Shown one piece after another: positions 18,089-27,698 of a DNA stretch of 64,000 nt. The DNA is taken from positions 1,339,726 through 1,403,725 of the forward strand of contig JAHPZH010000002.1 of NCBI GenBank assembly GCA_019058315.1, in the 5' to 3' direction. Position 1 is the stretch's first letter, and every line of letters begins with the position of its first letter. Under the pieces are notes generated by a model. That model was not told the DNA's origin. It was given only the letters and a program-made list of their open reading frames with translations, and did not search any database. Origin of the DNA: Candidatus Helarchaeota archaeon (lineage in GTDB: Archaea; Asgardarchaeota; Lokiarchaeia; Helarchaeales; RDOG01). The translations under genes were made by a program, and so were the position numbers.

Positions 18089-19213
18089 TTAATCTACGTA
18101 TTGGTTGACTTTTCTAATCTGATTTTCAGCTTCATCCATTATCTTTTTAATAACTTCTGCAACGGTAGGTAAACTATAGACTCCACAGACGGTCTGTCCA
18201 CAAAGAACTGCTCCGTCCTCAACATTTCCTTCGTATACTAAGTCATATGCTCTCAAATCTTTCTCAAAATCTTCTGATCTCTGTGCTATACTGCCGCCCA
18301 TCTGCTTCTCCATAGCGATTCGTTCTTCTTTGGACATTGTAAGTTTGTGACCCATAGCGTATTTATTTCTTAATAACCTAATAGGTCCAAATGCTCCATC
18401 ACACATCATTGTGTCGGCATCTTTAGCTTTTACCAAAGCATCCTTAAAATTCTGATGAAAGTCGCCATCGCTAGTTGAAATGAATCTCGTACCCATTTGA
18501 ACGGCGTCTGCCCCTAAGGCTAACGCACTTGCCAATGTCTTCCCATCCATCATTCCACCACCGGCTACAATTGGTAAATCCGGAAATTCGTCTCTTGTTT
18601 CCGGGATCAGAACTGAAGTGCACACACCCTCATACGATTGATGTCCACCACCTTCATATCCAACCGCAACTACGCCATCACATCCTGCTTTGACCGTATG
18701 TTGAACTAGGCCAAGAGAAGGACTGACATGAAAATGTAATAGGTCAGGCTTACCATCTTTATAATATTTCTCTCTATTAATTATTTTATTAGGAGGAGCT
18801 GGGTTTCCTGCAGAAGTTACAATTAATCTTAAGCTTTCCTTCAATTTTTTACTTTTTTCACGTGCTTTAATGACAGTTCTTATTATTTGAGGTGCATCTA
18901 CCTGAATCCTTGCAACACGAATATTACAACCGATTATAGCTCCATCGTTAAGGTTTTCCTCAATATAATTTAAGTCGTGTTCCATTTTAGCTTTAGGGGA
19001 TACAACTTCTCCATGTTCTCTATCAATAAGGTGAGTCTTTGGGTTCACGGGAGTAAGGATACCCCAATGACTCGTGAGACCTACTCCACCGTTATTTGAA
19101 ACTAAAACAGCAGTTCTATAAGTAGAAAATGGTCCCATACCTGCTAATACTATTGGATGTCGACAACCTAATAGTTCAGTAAATTTTGTTTTGATAACCA
19201 ATTTATTCACCAT
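18089..19213 (-). CDS. Nitronate monooxygenase/FabK-like FMN protein, paralogue 1
   Basis: A 374-residue TIM-barrel FMN enzyme of the 2-nitropropane dioxygenase/nitronate monooxygenase family. Motifs include GCRHPIVLAGMGPFSTY, NGGVGLTSHWG, the His-containing loop EGGGHQSYEG, PIVAGGGMMDGKTLASALALGADAVQMGTRF and a C-terminal CGQTVCGVYSLPTV. The physiological substrate may be a nitronate or an enoyl thioester (FabK relatives); the sequence does not decide. It forms a tandem pair with the closely similar gene at 19364-20473, 150 bp away on the same strand, clearly a gene duplication. Confidence 0.82.
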   Translation of the reverse strand: MVNKLVIKTKFTELLGCRHPIVLAGMGPFSTYRTAVLVSNNGGVGLTSHWGILTPVNPKTHLIDREHGEVVSPKAKMEHDLNYIEENLNDGAIIGCNIRVARIQVDAPQIIRTVIKAREKSKKLKESLRLIVTSAGNPAPPNKIINREKYYKDGKPDLLHFHVSPSLGLVQHTVKAGCDGVVAVGYEGGGHQSYEGVCTSVLIPETRDEFPDLPIVAGGGMMDGKTLASALALGADAVQMGTRFISTSDGDFHQNFKDALVKAKDADTMMCDGAFGPIRLLRNKYAMGHKLTMSKEERIAMEKQMGGSIAQRSEDFEKDLRAYDLVYEGNVEDGAVLCGQTVCGVYSLPTVAEVIKKIMDEAENQIRKVNQYVD

Positions 19214-19363
19214 TTTGCTTATATCTAAAAACTTCTTCTTTTAACTTTAATAGAAAAAGAAATTTGTTTATGTTCCGTTACGTAGTAAATTATAAAAATT
19301 TAATCATCCATTTCGCAAGATTGAAAAAAAGTAGTAAAAAAATAGATGCGAGGGGTTAAATGG

Positions 19364-20473
19364 TTAATCTACATATGTATTTATGAGTTTAATCCTTGCT
19401 TCAGCTTGTTTCATCATTTTATCCATCAATTCTTTTACGGTAGGTAGGTCACGAATGCCGCAAATAGTCTGTCCACACAAAACAGCACCATACTCCATAT
19501 CTCCCTCATATGTTAGTTCATATGCCCTTCCATCTTTTAATAACTGTTGCGATAAATCTTGATCTATGCCATAAGCTTTTTCCTGTTTAACCTTTTCTTC
19601 TTTTGACATAATTGATCTGTGTGATAAAGCATATTTGTTCCTTAATATGCGAATTGGACCAAATCCACCTTGGCAAATCATAGTATCAGCATCTTGTCCT
19701 TTAACAAGTGCATTTTTAAAATTAATGTGAAAGTCGCCATCAATTGTAGCTATAAATCGAGATCCCATTTGAATACCGTCAGCTCCCAAAGCCAATGCGC
19801 TAGCTAAGGTGTTTCCATCAAAGAAACCGCCTCCAGCGACAATAGGTTTATCAGGAAAGGCATCTCGCGTCTCAGGAATTAATACTGATGTACAAATTTC
19901 TTCATAAGATTGATGTCCACCACCTTCAATACCCACAGCAACAACTCCATCACACCCTGCTTTTATCGTGTTTTTAACCAATGCAAGAGAGGGGCTGACA
20001 TGAAAATGGTAAAGGTCAGGTTTTCCATCTTTGTAGTATTTTGGGTTTTTAATTATTTTATTAGGTGGTACAGGGTTTCCTGCAGATGTAACTACAATCT
20101 TAACACATTCTTTAAGCTTTTTACTTCTCTCACGCTCTTTAACAATTGTTCTTACTACTCTCGGAGCATCTACTGACATCCTAGCAACACGCACATTACA
20201 ACCAGCAATAGCACCATCATTTAAGTTTTCCTCAAAGTATTTAAGATCGTATTTCATTTTTTTAACACTTGAGATTGTGACGCCGTTTTCTCTATCGATT
20301 AAAAATCCTTTGTCCGGATTAACCGGTGAAATTACACCCCAATGAGAGGTCAGACCGACTCCTCCGGCATTCGAAACTAATGTAGCAGTTTTATAGGTTG
20401 TAAAAGGTCCCATACCTGCCAGCATTATAGGTCTTTCACATCCCAATAGTTCAGTAAATCTAGTTTTAATCAT
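19364..20473 (-). CDS. Nitronate monooxygenase/FabK-like FMN protein, paralogue 2
   Basis: This 369-residue protein is a close paralogue of the product of the next gene downstream, sharing nearly every motif (TELLGCERPIMLAGMGP, NAGGVGLTSHWG, EGGGHQSYEE, PIVAGGGFFDGNTLASALAL, CGQTICGIRDLPTV). The two differ mainly in the loop after residue 280. It would bind FMN and act on small nitronates or unsaturated thioesters. The 150-bp gap between the copies has its own T-rich stretch, so each may have its own promoter. Confidence 0.82.
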   Translation of the reverse strand: MIKTRFTELLGCERPIMLAGMGPFTTYKTATLVSNAGGVGLTSHWGVISPVNPDKGFLIDRENGVTISSVKKMKYDLKYFEENLNDGAIAGCNVRVARMSVDAPRVVRTIVKERERSKKLKECVKIVVTSAGNPVPPNKIIKNPKYYKDGKPDLYHFHVSPSLALVKNTIKAGCDGVVAVGIEGGGHQSYEEICTSVLIPETRDAFPDKPIVAGGGFFDGNTLASALALGADGIQMGSRFIATIDGDFHINFKNALVKGQDADTMICQGGFGPIRILRNKYALSHRSIMSKEEKVKQEKAYGIDQDLSQQLLKDGRAYELTYEGDMEYGAVLCGQTICGIRDLPTVKELMDKMMKQAEARIKLINTYVD

Positions 20474-20724
20474 ATATATCCCATTTCCTATTTTTCATCT
20501 TTAAATTATCGTTTTTTAAATATTAAAGCTCCCTTTTTTTCCGTTTAAGGAAAAAAAATTGATTATTTCTCGTTACATTAGACAATTATAAAAATTTAAT
20601 TAGTAATATTTGTTAGATTTTTAAGTTAAGAAATACATATGAAGTTGTTAAATTTAGCAAATTTTTTAACTTTTTTTAGTATAATTAGGTTTAATAGGGC
20701 AAATTTAAAAATTGAGGTATTAAA

Positions 20725-22011
20725 ATGGACTATAGCCAAATCCAAGAAATTTTAGAAGGTAAATGTACAGATAAAGAAGTTAATATTCGAGGATGGGTCT
20801 GGAGAGCCAGATCTTCTAAAAAAATCTGTTTTATCATTATAAGGGACTCAACTGGTAGGATCCAAGTTACATTTGAGAAGGAAATTAACCCTGAATTATT
20901 TGAATTGGCAAAAAGTGTTACAATCGAATCATCTATTGAAATTAAAGGAGTTGTAAGAGAGGATAAAAGAAGCCCAGGTGGCTATGAAATTCATGGAAAC
21001 GATTTAAAACTAATATCTCTCGCCCAAGTTTTCCCGATAACTAAAGATCAAAGTGTAACTTTTTTAATGGATAAAAGACATTTATGGGTTCGTAGTAGGA
21101 ATATTGCTGCAATTTTAAAAATAAGAGCAGAAGTATATAAGGCATTTAGGGACTGGTTTGATAATAATAATTATATTGAAGTCCACGGACCAATGTTTAC
21201 AGGGTCCGCTGTAGAAGGTGGCAGCACTCTTTTTGATCTAAAATATTTTGATAAAAAAGCCTATTTAACTCAATCATCTCAATTTTATTTAGAAGCAATG
21301 ATTTTTACGTTTGAAAAGGTTTGGACTGTAGCACCATCTTTTAGAGCAGAAAAGTCCCGTACAACTAGACATTTAACGGAATTTTGGATGTTAGAAGCCG
21401 AAAAAGCCTATTCGGATCTGGAAGATATTATGAAAGTTGAGGAAGAATTAGTAGGGTATGTATGCAAAAGAGTTGCTGAAAGAAAAGAAGAATTAAAGGA
21501 TTTAAATGTTAAGCCCAATACTATTGCTAAAATTGTTCCTCCGTTTGAAAGAATTAGCTATGATAAAGCAATTGAAATTCTACAAGGAGATGGTGTTAAA
21601 GCTGAATGGGGAGAGGATCTTGGCACAGAAGAAGAAAGAATTCTAACATTAAAATATGATAAACCAATTTTTGTTTATGATTATCCCAAAAAAGCTAAAG
21701 CGTTTTATCATTATCCTGATCCTCAAAATCCAGAAAAAGTAAAATGTGCAGATTTATTAGCACCAGGTGGATATGGCGAAATCATAGGTGGGGGTCAAAG
21801 AATTGATGATGAAGAAATTTTACTTCAAAGAATAGAAGAAGAGCAATTGCCAGGAGATTATGAATGGTATATCGATTTGCGAAGATATGGCTCAGTTCCA
21901 CATTCTGGGTTTGGACTTGGTGTAGAACGAGTTATTAGATGGCTATTAAAATTAGACAATATTAGAGATACAATTCCCTTTCCAAGAACTATTAATAGAA
22001 TTTATCCTTAA
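20725..22011 (+). CDS. asnS: Asparaginyl-tRNA synthetase
   Basis: A 428-residue class IIb synthetase that charges tRNA-Asn in the cytoplasm. The N-terminal OB-fold anticodon-binding domain is visible (IRGWVWRARSSKKICFIIIRDSTGRIQVTF). Motif 2 reads APSFRAEKSRTTRHLTEFWMLEAE, where the EFWMLE ending is typical of AsnRS; AspRS usually has NEATSID-like residues there. Motif 3 is GFGLGVERVIRWLL and the C-terminus is PFPRTINRIYP. An aspartyl-tRNA synthetase or archaeal asparagine synthetase-A relative is the alternative, but the anticodon domain argues against the latter. Confidence 0.88.
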   Translation: MDYSQIQEILEGKCTDKEVNIRGWVWRARSSKKICFIIIRDSTGRIQVTFEKEINPELFELAKSVTIESSIEIKGVVREDKRSPGGYEIHGNDLKLISLAQVFPITKDQSVTFLMDKRHLWVRSRNIAAILKIRAEVYKAFRDWFDNNNYIEVHGPMFTGSAVEGGSTLFDLKYFDKKAYLTQSSQFYLEAMIFTFEKVWTVAPSFRAEKSRTTRHLTEFWMLEAEKAYSDLEDIMKVEEELVGYVCKRVAERKEELKDLNVKPNTIAKIVPPFERISYDKAIEILQGDGVKAEWGEDLGTEEERILTLKYDKPIFVYDYPKKAKAFYHYPDPQNPEKVKCADLLAPGGYGEIIGGGQRIDDEEILLQRIEEEQLPGDYEWYIDLRRYGSVPHSGFGLGVERVIRWLLKLDNIRDTIPFPRTINRIYP

Positions 22012-22058
22012 TATAAAAATAAGGAAAAAATGAAAGGTTAAAAAAATTATTCATCTAT

Positions 22059-22727
22059 TTATTTTTCAACTTCGAATTCAGCTTTTTTTGTTGTTTCTTC
22101 GCCGTCTTTTCCTAATGATACAACTTCAAACTCGACTATTTTCTTCTTAGGTTCTTCAGGTTCGGGTTCTTTAACTTCTATTTCTGGTTCTTTAACCTCA
22201 GGTTCTGGTTCTTTAATTTCAGGTTTAGGTTCTTTAACCTCAGGTTCTTGTACTTCTATTGTCTTTGCTAAACCGGAAATCCCGGTCACATCTGGAAAAT
22301 CACTTGGCTCTTCTCCCTCATCAACCATTATGGTTTGTGCGCCATACATTTTCTCGCTGGTTTTCAAACGTGTTGCAGCCGTTCCTGCTCTATAAACTTC
22401 TCCAGGAGAAGTATATTTTCCTTTCCATATATAGATTTTAGTTTGGATCTTATCAGCGACGAGACAAACACGATCACTATCAAGACAATCTGTTGAGACC
22501 ATATTATCTTGTACCATATAGAAAATTTTCAATTTCGCTTCTTGGTCTTCTTTTACAGGTTTAAATATGACTTCTTGAGAAATTTTTATTTCAGTTTTGG
22601 GTTTTTCACCAGATCTTTCAGTATAATGACATGCTGGACAACTTTTAATGCCCTCTGACTCTATCATCGGAGAAGCACATCGAGGGCATAGTTTCTTAGG
22701 TGGGGGAACTCTTCTTCTAAGCACCAT
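22059..22727 (-). CDS. Zinc-ribbon protein with gelsolin-like domain and acidic repeats
   Basis: A 222-residue protein in three parts. Residues 14-34 are a zinc ribbon (CPRCASPMIESEGIKSCPAC). Residues ~78-145 match the gelsolin/villin repeat: STDCLDSDRVCLVADKIQTKIYIWKGKYTSP, then AATRLKTSEKMYGAQTIMVDEGEEPSDF, where the acidic D-x-D, the IYIWKGK strand and the EGEEP-x-x-F ending are hallmarks. The remainder is a repetitive EVKEPEPEVKEPEIEVKEP stretch and a short beta-like tail. Gelsolin domains bind actin in eukaryotes and are known from Asgard genomes. Fusion to a zinc ribbon is unusual. The start follows GAGGTATTTAAG. Confidence 0.72.
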   Translation of the reverse strand: MVLRRRVPPPKKLCPRCASPMIESEGIKSCPACHYTERSGEKPKTEIKISQEVIFKPVKEDQEAKLKIFYMVQDNMVSTDCLDSDRVCLVADKIQTKIYIWKGKYTSPGEVYRAGTAATRLKTSEKMYGAQTIMVDEGEEPSDFPDVTGISGLAKTIEVQEPEVKEPKPEIKEPEPEVKEPEIEVKEPEPEEPKKKIVEFEVVSLGKDGEETTKKAEFEVEK

Positions 22728-22858
22728 CTTAAATACCTCAAATTGAGTTTTTTGCCTTAAAAATTTGGTTTTTAATAATTATAAAATAATCATCCATTTT
22801 ATTTTAATATTAACTAATTCAAAATATGCATTTTAGATGTTGAAAAACTAGAAAAAAT

Positions 22859-23338
22859 TTAATCTAACTCTTGTTCCATTACAATAAAACTTTCTGAAAA
22901 GCCAAATTTTTCATATAATTTAATGGCTTCTTTTACATCTCTTCTTGCATTAACTCTAACAATGGATACCTTTTTCTTCTTACAAAAACTCAGTGCGCTT
23001 TCAATTAATTTTGAACCAATTCCTTTTGTTCTGTAATCTGATTCAATGATAAAATTATAAATTTGACCAAGAATTTGCCCAGAATACGGATCTCGTCCAA
23101 TATCTACCAAAACCATACCGATAATGTCCCCACCATCATCTGCTATAATAACACTATCTGGGGAAGATTCTAACTTATATTTGAGATCTAATTTCCAAGG
23201 TTTTTCGTAAAATACTACTTTAAATCTCTCACACAAACCTTTCATGAGTTTAGTTAAATGATCCATGTCATCCAATTTGGCTTTTCTTATTGTAATCAAA
23301 AAGAACACCCAATCCTTTTTTTTAAGATTCCAAATCAC
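22859..23338 (-). CDS. GNAT family N-acetyltransferase
   Basis: A 159-residue protein with the GNAT fold. The acetyl-CoA-binding motif A is visible as QIYNFIIESDYRTKGIGSKLIESAL, followed by the terminal GFSESFIVMEQEL. Strand four (DIIGMVLVDIG) precedes it. The first residues (MIWNLKKKDWVFF) look unlike the family, which normally begins near ITIRKAKLDDMDHL, so a downstream start around residue 16-17 is possible. The acceptor substrate is unknown. It stands alone. Confidence 0.8.
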   Translation of the reverse strand: MIWNLKKKDWVFFLITIRKAKLDDMDHLTKLMKGLCERFKVVFYEKPWKLDLKYKLESSPDSVIIADDGGDIIGMVLVDIGRDPYSGQILGQIYNFIIESDYRTKGIGSKLIESALSFCKKKKVSIVRVNARRDVKEAIKLYEKFGFSESFIVMEQELD

Positions 23339-23578
23339 AAATTTTACCAGTGTATGAATATATTATCATTGCTATTTAAAATAATACTCTAAAATTGAGA
23401 ATTTAATCTCATAAGGAGGATTTTAGTTGGATTTACTTTAGGAAAAGAAAATTATTATTTTCCCTTTAAATTGACAAAAAATCCAAAGATTTTAAGGATT
23501 TAATATATTAAATTGAAATAGAAAAAATCAAATTAAAATTTAATCTTTGGCAACATAATTAAAAGAGCGATCTTTTAA

Positions 23579-24781
23579 ATGCAAGATAAAAGTAATGACC
23601 TAAATAAAGAATATTTGTCAATAAATATTGATATTAAAAGAACCTTACATAATAAAGAATTAGAAATTATAGCTGCTTTGGAGAAAAAATTTTCTAATAA
23701 AGATTTCTTTTTTAAATTAGAGGATTCTAAGGTCAATTTTTTCCTAAAATCAATTAATTTACAAGATTTCAAAGAATTTGTAAATCATCTATTAAAAAAA
23801 TATGACACCGAAAGTAAACATTCCAAATTATTTCATGATATTATATCAAAAATCGAAAATATAAAGAGTTATGGGATTAAATCCGGAAAAAGAATTTATG
23901 TTACATATAATCAAGAGAGAAAAGTTCAAAATAGAAAGAAAAAAATTTTACAAAGAGGCTCATTCTTTTATGCTCAAGATAATGAATTTACTAAAGAGGT
24001 AAATGTCCTCCCAGATAAATTTTTGAATAAAATTATATGTGCGGATAGTCTTGAAATTCTAAAACAATTACCAAATAATTGCATCGATTTAGTTTTTACC
24101 TCACCACCTTATAATTTCGGATTAGGTTATGATACAACCGAAGATGGAATTGATTGGGAGAAATATTTTGAAAAATTATTCGATATTTTTAAGGAATGTA
24201 TAAGAGTTGTTAAATTTGGTGGCAGAATAATAGTAAACATCCAACCTTTATATTCAGATTATATTCCTAGCCACCATATTATCTCAAACTTTTTTATAAA
24301 GAATAAATTAATCTGGAAAGCGGAAATTTTATGGGAAAAGCATAATTATAACTGTAAATACACTGCCTGGGGAAGTTGGAAGAGCCCTTCAAATCCTTAT
24401 ATGAAATATACTTGGGAATATTTGGAAGTTTTTTGTAAAGGAGAGATGAAAAAGGAGGGTAAAAAAGAAAATATCGATATAACAGGCGATGAATTTAAAA
24501 AATGGGTAGTAGCTCAATGGTCTATAGCACCAGAACGAAATATGAAAAAATATGGTCATCCTGCGATGTTTCCAGAGGAATTAGTTAGAAGAACACTTAA
24601 GCTTTTTAGTTATAAAAATGATATTATATTGGATCCTTTTAATGGGGCTGGAACTACTACATTAGTTGCAAAAAAATTAGGCAGGAACTTTTTAGGAATT
24701 GACATTTCTAAAAAATATTGCGAAATTGCAAAAAAAAGATTAAAACTACCCAAAACGCTTGAAAAATTTTACAGCAATTAG
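23579..24781 (+). CDS. Site-specific DNA methyltransferase (beta class, N4-C or N6-A)
   Basis: A 400-residue enzyme whose C-terminal ~250 residues form a DNA methyltransferase. The catalytic motif TSPPYNFG (about residue 174) precedes the SAM-binding motif DPFNGAGTTTLVAKKLGRNFLGIDIS (about residue 350), the permuted order of class beta. A serine before PPY is commoner in N4-cytosine enzymes, but N6-adenine is possible. The N-terminal ~150 residues are Lys-rich, unrecognised, and may form the target-recognition or dimerisation part. No restriction gene is adjacent, so it is an orphan methylase. Confidence 0.87.
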   Translation: MQDKSNDLNKEYLSINIDIKRTLHNKELEIIAALEKKFSNKDFFFKLEDSKVNFFLKSINLQDFKEFVNHLLKKYDTESKHSKLFHDIISKIENIKSYGIKSGKRIYVTYNQERKVQNRKKKILQRGSFFYAQDNEFTKEVNVLPDKFLNKIICADSLEILKQLPNNCIDLVFTSPPYNFGLGYDTTEDGIDWEKYFEKLFDIFKECIRVVKFGGRIIVNIQPLYSDYIPSHHIISNFFIKNKLIWKAEILWEKHNYNCKYTAWGSWKSPSNPYMKYTWEYLEVFCKGEMKKEGKKENIDITGDEFKKWVVAQWSIAPERNMKKYGHPAMFPEELVRRTLKLFSYKNDIILDPFNGAGTTTLVAKKLGRNFLGIDISKKYCEIAKKRLKLPKTLEKFYSN

Positions 24782-24879
24782 ATTAATTATGAAAACTTTT
24801 TTTTACATAATAAGTATATTTACTAAAAGTATAATTTCAATTATAAAGAATTAACATATTAGAATATAAGGCGATCTAA

Positions 24880-26058
24880 TTGGCACAACCATATCTAAGC
24901 CCAAGAATATTTTATGGCTATGGAAAATTAAAACAATTAAAGTATATTAGAGGAAATAAAATTCTTATTGTTACTGATAAAGTAATAGTTGATTTAGGTT
25001 TTATTGATAAAGTGACAAAACAGTTAAAAAAATCAAAGACCCCTATGGAATACAAAATATTTGATGAAGTAGAACCCGATCCCAGTGATACTACTGTATT
25101 AAAAGGAGCTGAAATAGCACAAGAGTTTAAACCTGATTGGATTATCGCGATAGGTGGTGGAAGTTCAATGGATGTTGCAAAGATGATCTGGGTTTTATAT
25201 GAGAATCCGGAAATCCAAATAATCGAAATTAATCCATTACAAAGAATAAAATTGGGAAAAAAATCAAAATTAGTTACAATTCCTACAACTAGCGGAACGG
25301 GGGCAGAAATTACATTTGGTTGCGTTATAACAAATGCCAAAACTCATAATAAAATGACTTTAGCAAATTTTGCCATTACACCAAATTGGGCTATAATAGA
25401 TCCCAATTTAGCCTTAACTATGCCACCAAAACTAACTTTAGCCACGGGTATTGATGCATTAACTCATGCAGTCGAGGCATATGTAAGCCCTTTAAAAAAT
25501 GATTTTTCAGATGGACATTGCTTAAAAGCAATTCAATTGGTTTTTAAGTGGCTTCAAAGGTCTTATGAAAGTGGTAAATCAGGGACACCTGATAAAGAAG
25601 CAAGAGAAAAAATGCATTATGCAGGTACAATAGCCGGTCTTGGTTTTGGTAATTCATCTGGTGGAATAGCACATGGAATAGGTCATAGTATTGGAGCTGT
25701 TCTTGATCTGCAGCATGGATTTTGTGTGGGTATTTTACTTCCTTATACTATAGAATATTTAGACTCTACATCTAGAATGAATTTTGAAGAAATTGTAAAT
25801 TTATTACAATTACAAAATGGTAAAAATGCCACTGAAATATTAGCAAATAACATAAGGAAATTATTAACGAGTTTAAATGTCCCCCTAAATTTCAAGGATT
25901 TCGGAGTCAAAGAAGAAGATTTTAAAAGTAAATTTGAAAAAATTCTACAATTTTCAAAAATTGATTTATCAACTAAAACTTGTCCACGAAAAGCCACAGA
26001 TGATGAATTAAAAAAATTAATTGAATATTCTTATTATGGAAAATCAATAGATTTTTAA
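24880..26058 (+). CDS. Iron-containing alcohol dehydrogenase
   Basis: A 392-residue group III alcohol dehydrogenase, NAD(P)-dependent. It starts at TTG (LAQPYLSPRIFYGYG). Motifs: GGGSSMDVAKMIW (nucleotide binding, residues ~91-103), IPTTSGTGAEITFG, and the metal-binding set HAVEAYVSP and GIAHGIGHSIGAVLDLQHG with three His. Possible substrates include butanol, lactaldehyde, or 4-hydroxybutyrate/succinate semialdehyde. The 4-hydroxybutyryl-CoA dehydratase at 58 kb makes a C4 role conceivable, but the two are 32 kb apart. It is followed by mtd on the same strand after a 97-bp gap. Confidence 0.87.
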   Translation: MAQPYLSPRIFYGYGKLKQLKYIRGNKILIVTDKVIVDLGFIDKVTKQLKKSKTPMEYKIFDEVEPDPSDTTVLKGAEIAQEFKPDWIIAIGGGSSMDVAKMIWVLYENPEIQIIEINPLQRIKLGKKSKLVTIPTTSGTGAEITFGCVITNAKTHNKMTLANFAITPNWAIIDPNLALTMPPKLTLATGIDALTHAVEAYVSPLKNDFSDGHCLKAIQLVFKWLQRSYESGKSGTPDKEAREKMHYAGTIAGLGFGNSSGGIAHGIGHSIGAVLDLQHGFCVGILLPYTIEYLDSTSRMNFEEIVNLLQLQNGKNATEILANNIRKLLTSLNVPLNFKDFGVKEEDFKSKFEKILQFSKIDLSTKTCPRKATDDELKKLIEYSYYGKSIDF

Positions 26059-26155
26059 AAATCTTAAAAGGAAATCCTCTTTTTTATCATTTTTTTAAAT
26101 AACAATTTTTAATAATATAAATGAGGATTTTTTATCATTAACGAAGGTGAATAAA

Positions 26156-26992
26156 ATGGTAAAAATTGGCATAATTAAATGCGGAAATATAGGTATATCA
26201 CCAGTTCTCGATCTATTATTTGATGAGATAGCAGAAAGAGAAGATATAACTTTTAGAGTGGTCGGATCAGGACCAAAACTGACCCCAGAACACTGTGAAG
26301 AGGTCACAAAGCTAATGTTAGACATCAAACCAGACTTGATAATGTTTACAAGTCCAAATACATCCTTACCTGGACCAAAAAAATCGAGAGATATGATTCA
26401 AACTACTGGAATTCCTGCAATTTACTTTTCAGATCAGCCTGGAAGAAAAGCAAAAGAGGTTAAAGAGGAAATAGCTGGAAGAGGTATGGGATATTTCATT
26501 ATAAAACCCGATGCAATGATAGGTGCTAAGAGACCATTCCTAGATCCTGTTGAAATGTGCCTCTATAATACCGACGTGTTGAAGGTATTAGCAATTTGTG
26601 GTGTAGTTAATTTAATTATAGCTGAAGTAGAAAAAGTGATTGACCAATTGAAAGCTGGTTCTAAACCCGAACTACCACAGATAGTAATTAATCGGAATAA
26701 GGCGTTGGAAGCTGCACGATTTTCAAATCAATATGCAAAATGTAAAGCTTCTGCTGCTTTAGACGCGGCTGAAACAGTGTCAGGCATCAATGTTGAAGGC
26801 TGTTTTATGGTAAAAGGAAGAGAAAATTACTTGCCAGTTGTAGGATCAGCTCATGAATTGATGCGTGCTGCTGCAAAATTAGCAGATGAAGCAAGAGAGA
26901 TTGAAAAAGCAAACGACTCGGTTCTTAGAAGACCACACGCGAAAGATGGTAAAATTTTAGAAAAAAGAGAATTTCTGGCAAAGCCAATCTAA
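26156..26992 (+). CDS. mtd: F420-dependent methylene-tetrahydromethanopterin dehydrogenase
   Basis: Mtd reversibly reduces methenyl-H4MPT to methylene-H4MPT with F420H2. The N-terminus VKIGIIKCGNIGISPVLDLLFDEIAERED, the middle MFTSPNTSLPGPKKSRDM, YFSDQPGRKAKE, GMGYFIIKPDAMIGAKRPFLDPVEM and the C-terminal VVGSAHELMRAAAKLADEARE match the family throughout, and the length (about 278) is normal. The track starts at GTG 26147, but AAGGTGA lies just before the ATG at 26156, which gives the usual MVKIGI start. The gene marks the H4MPT C1 branch, consistent with two ftr and fwdBD in the window. Confidence 0.93.
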   Translation: MVKIGIIKCGNIGISPVLDLLFDEIAEREDITFRVVGSGPKLTPEHCEEVTKLMLDIKPDLIMFTSPNTSLPGPKKSRDMIQTTGIPAIYFSDQPGRKAKEVKEEIAGRGMGYFIIKPDAMIGAKRPFLDPVEMCLYNTDVLKVLAICGVVNLIIAEVEKVIDQLKAGSKPELPQIVINRNKALEAARFSNQYAKCKASAALDAAETVSGINVEGCFMVKGRENYLPVVGSAHELMRAAAKLADEAREIEKANDSVLRRPHAKDGKILEKREFLAKPI

Positions 26993-27011
26993 TTATTTAT
27001 TTTTTTATTTT

Positions 27012-27698
27012 TTATTTTATTGGGGATTTTAAGGGTTTTTTCAATTTTTCAACGATTTCTGGCCAGAAGGGTTCGGTAAATTCACCCTTATATTTAATTT
27101 TAGTACGTTTCAATTCAATTGCACCTTCACCTGGACAAGCATGTACACATGCTCCACAATAAATGCACTTATCTTTATCCACCTCAACCTTTTGAGCTTT
27201 CTCCCAACCTTTTTCAGCTTTTGGAATTGTTATAGCTCCCGTGGGACAAACCACATAACAAGTGCTGCAGCCACCAGGACAATACTCAGTGTGAAATTCA
27301 ATTTCCCCCTCAAAATAAGATTTTGCTTTTCTACCCTCCTCTTTAAGATCAACCAATTCCATATCTAGCTTAGGAAGTGCCTTTTGATCAACTAATTGAA
27401 GCTTTTTTTCACCATCGATCTTAAGCGATAATGCTCCAAATGGACATAGATGATCGCAGGTACCACAAAGTGAACATTTTTCTTTATCAATTATCACTGA
27501 GGGTACTATTGTTTGGTGCCTTGAATGAGCACCGACTGGTCCACGGAAAATTGCCTCCTTTGGACAAACAATTCTGCAAGTATTGCATCCTGTACACTGA
27601 TTTAAATCGTGAATAAGTTCAATATTCATTGTTAATAATCTAAGTTTTACTTTTTGTTCATTTTCGTCGATTATTCGGGTTAATTTAGGAACACTCAT
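27012..27698 (-). CDS. Polyferredoxin, FwdF-like (four [4Fe-4S] motifs)
   Basis: A 228-residue iron-sulfur protein with four cluster motifs: CTGCNTCRIVCP, CSLCGTCDHLCP, a modified CPGGCSTCYVVCP, and CIYCGACVHACP. The first segment (IELIHDLNQCTGCNTCRIVCPKEAI) resembles the polyferredoxin FwdF/FmdF of formylmethanofuran dehydrogenase, but the protein is about half the length of eight-cluster FwdF. It would carry electrons to or from the Fwd complex. The start has a strong GGAGGAGAAAGA site and overlaps the stop of the upstream ferredoxin gene by 4 bp (ATGA), a clear operon. Confidence 0.82.
   Translation of the reverse strand: MSVPKLTRIIDENEQKVKLRLLTMNIELIHDLNQCTGCNTCRIVCPKEAIFRGPVGAHSRHQTIVPSVIIDKEKCSLCGTCDHLCPFGALSLKIDGEKKLQLVDQKALPKLDMELVDLKEEGRKAKSYFEGEIEFHTEYCPGGCSTCYVVCPTGAITIPKAEKGWEKAQKVEVDKDKCIYCGACVHACPGEGAIELKRTKIKYKGEFTEPFWPEIVEKLKKPLKSPIK

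Noticed and set aside
20725-22011. Aspartyl-tRNA synthetase or AsnA-type asparagine synthetase
   Set aside because: The motif 2 ending EFWMLEAE fits AsnRS, and the N-terminal anticodon domain excludes the truncated asparagine synthetase type.
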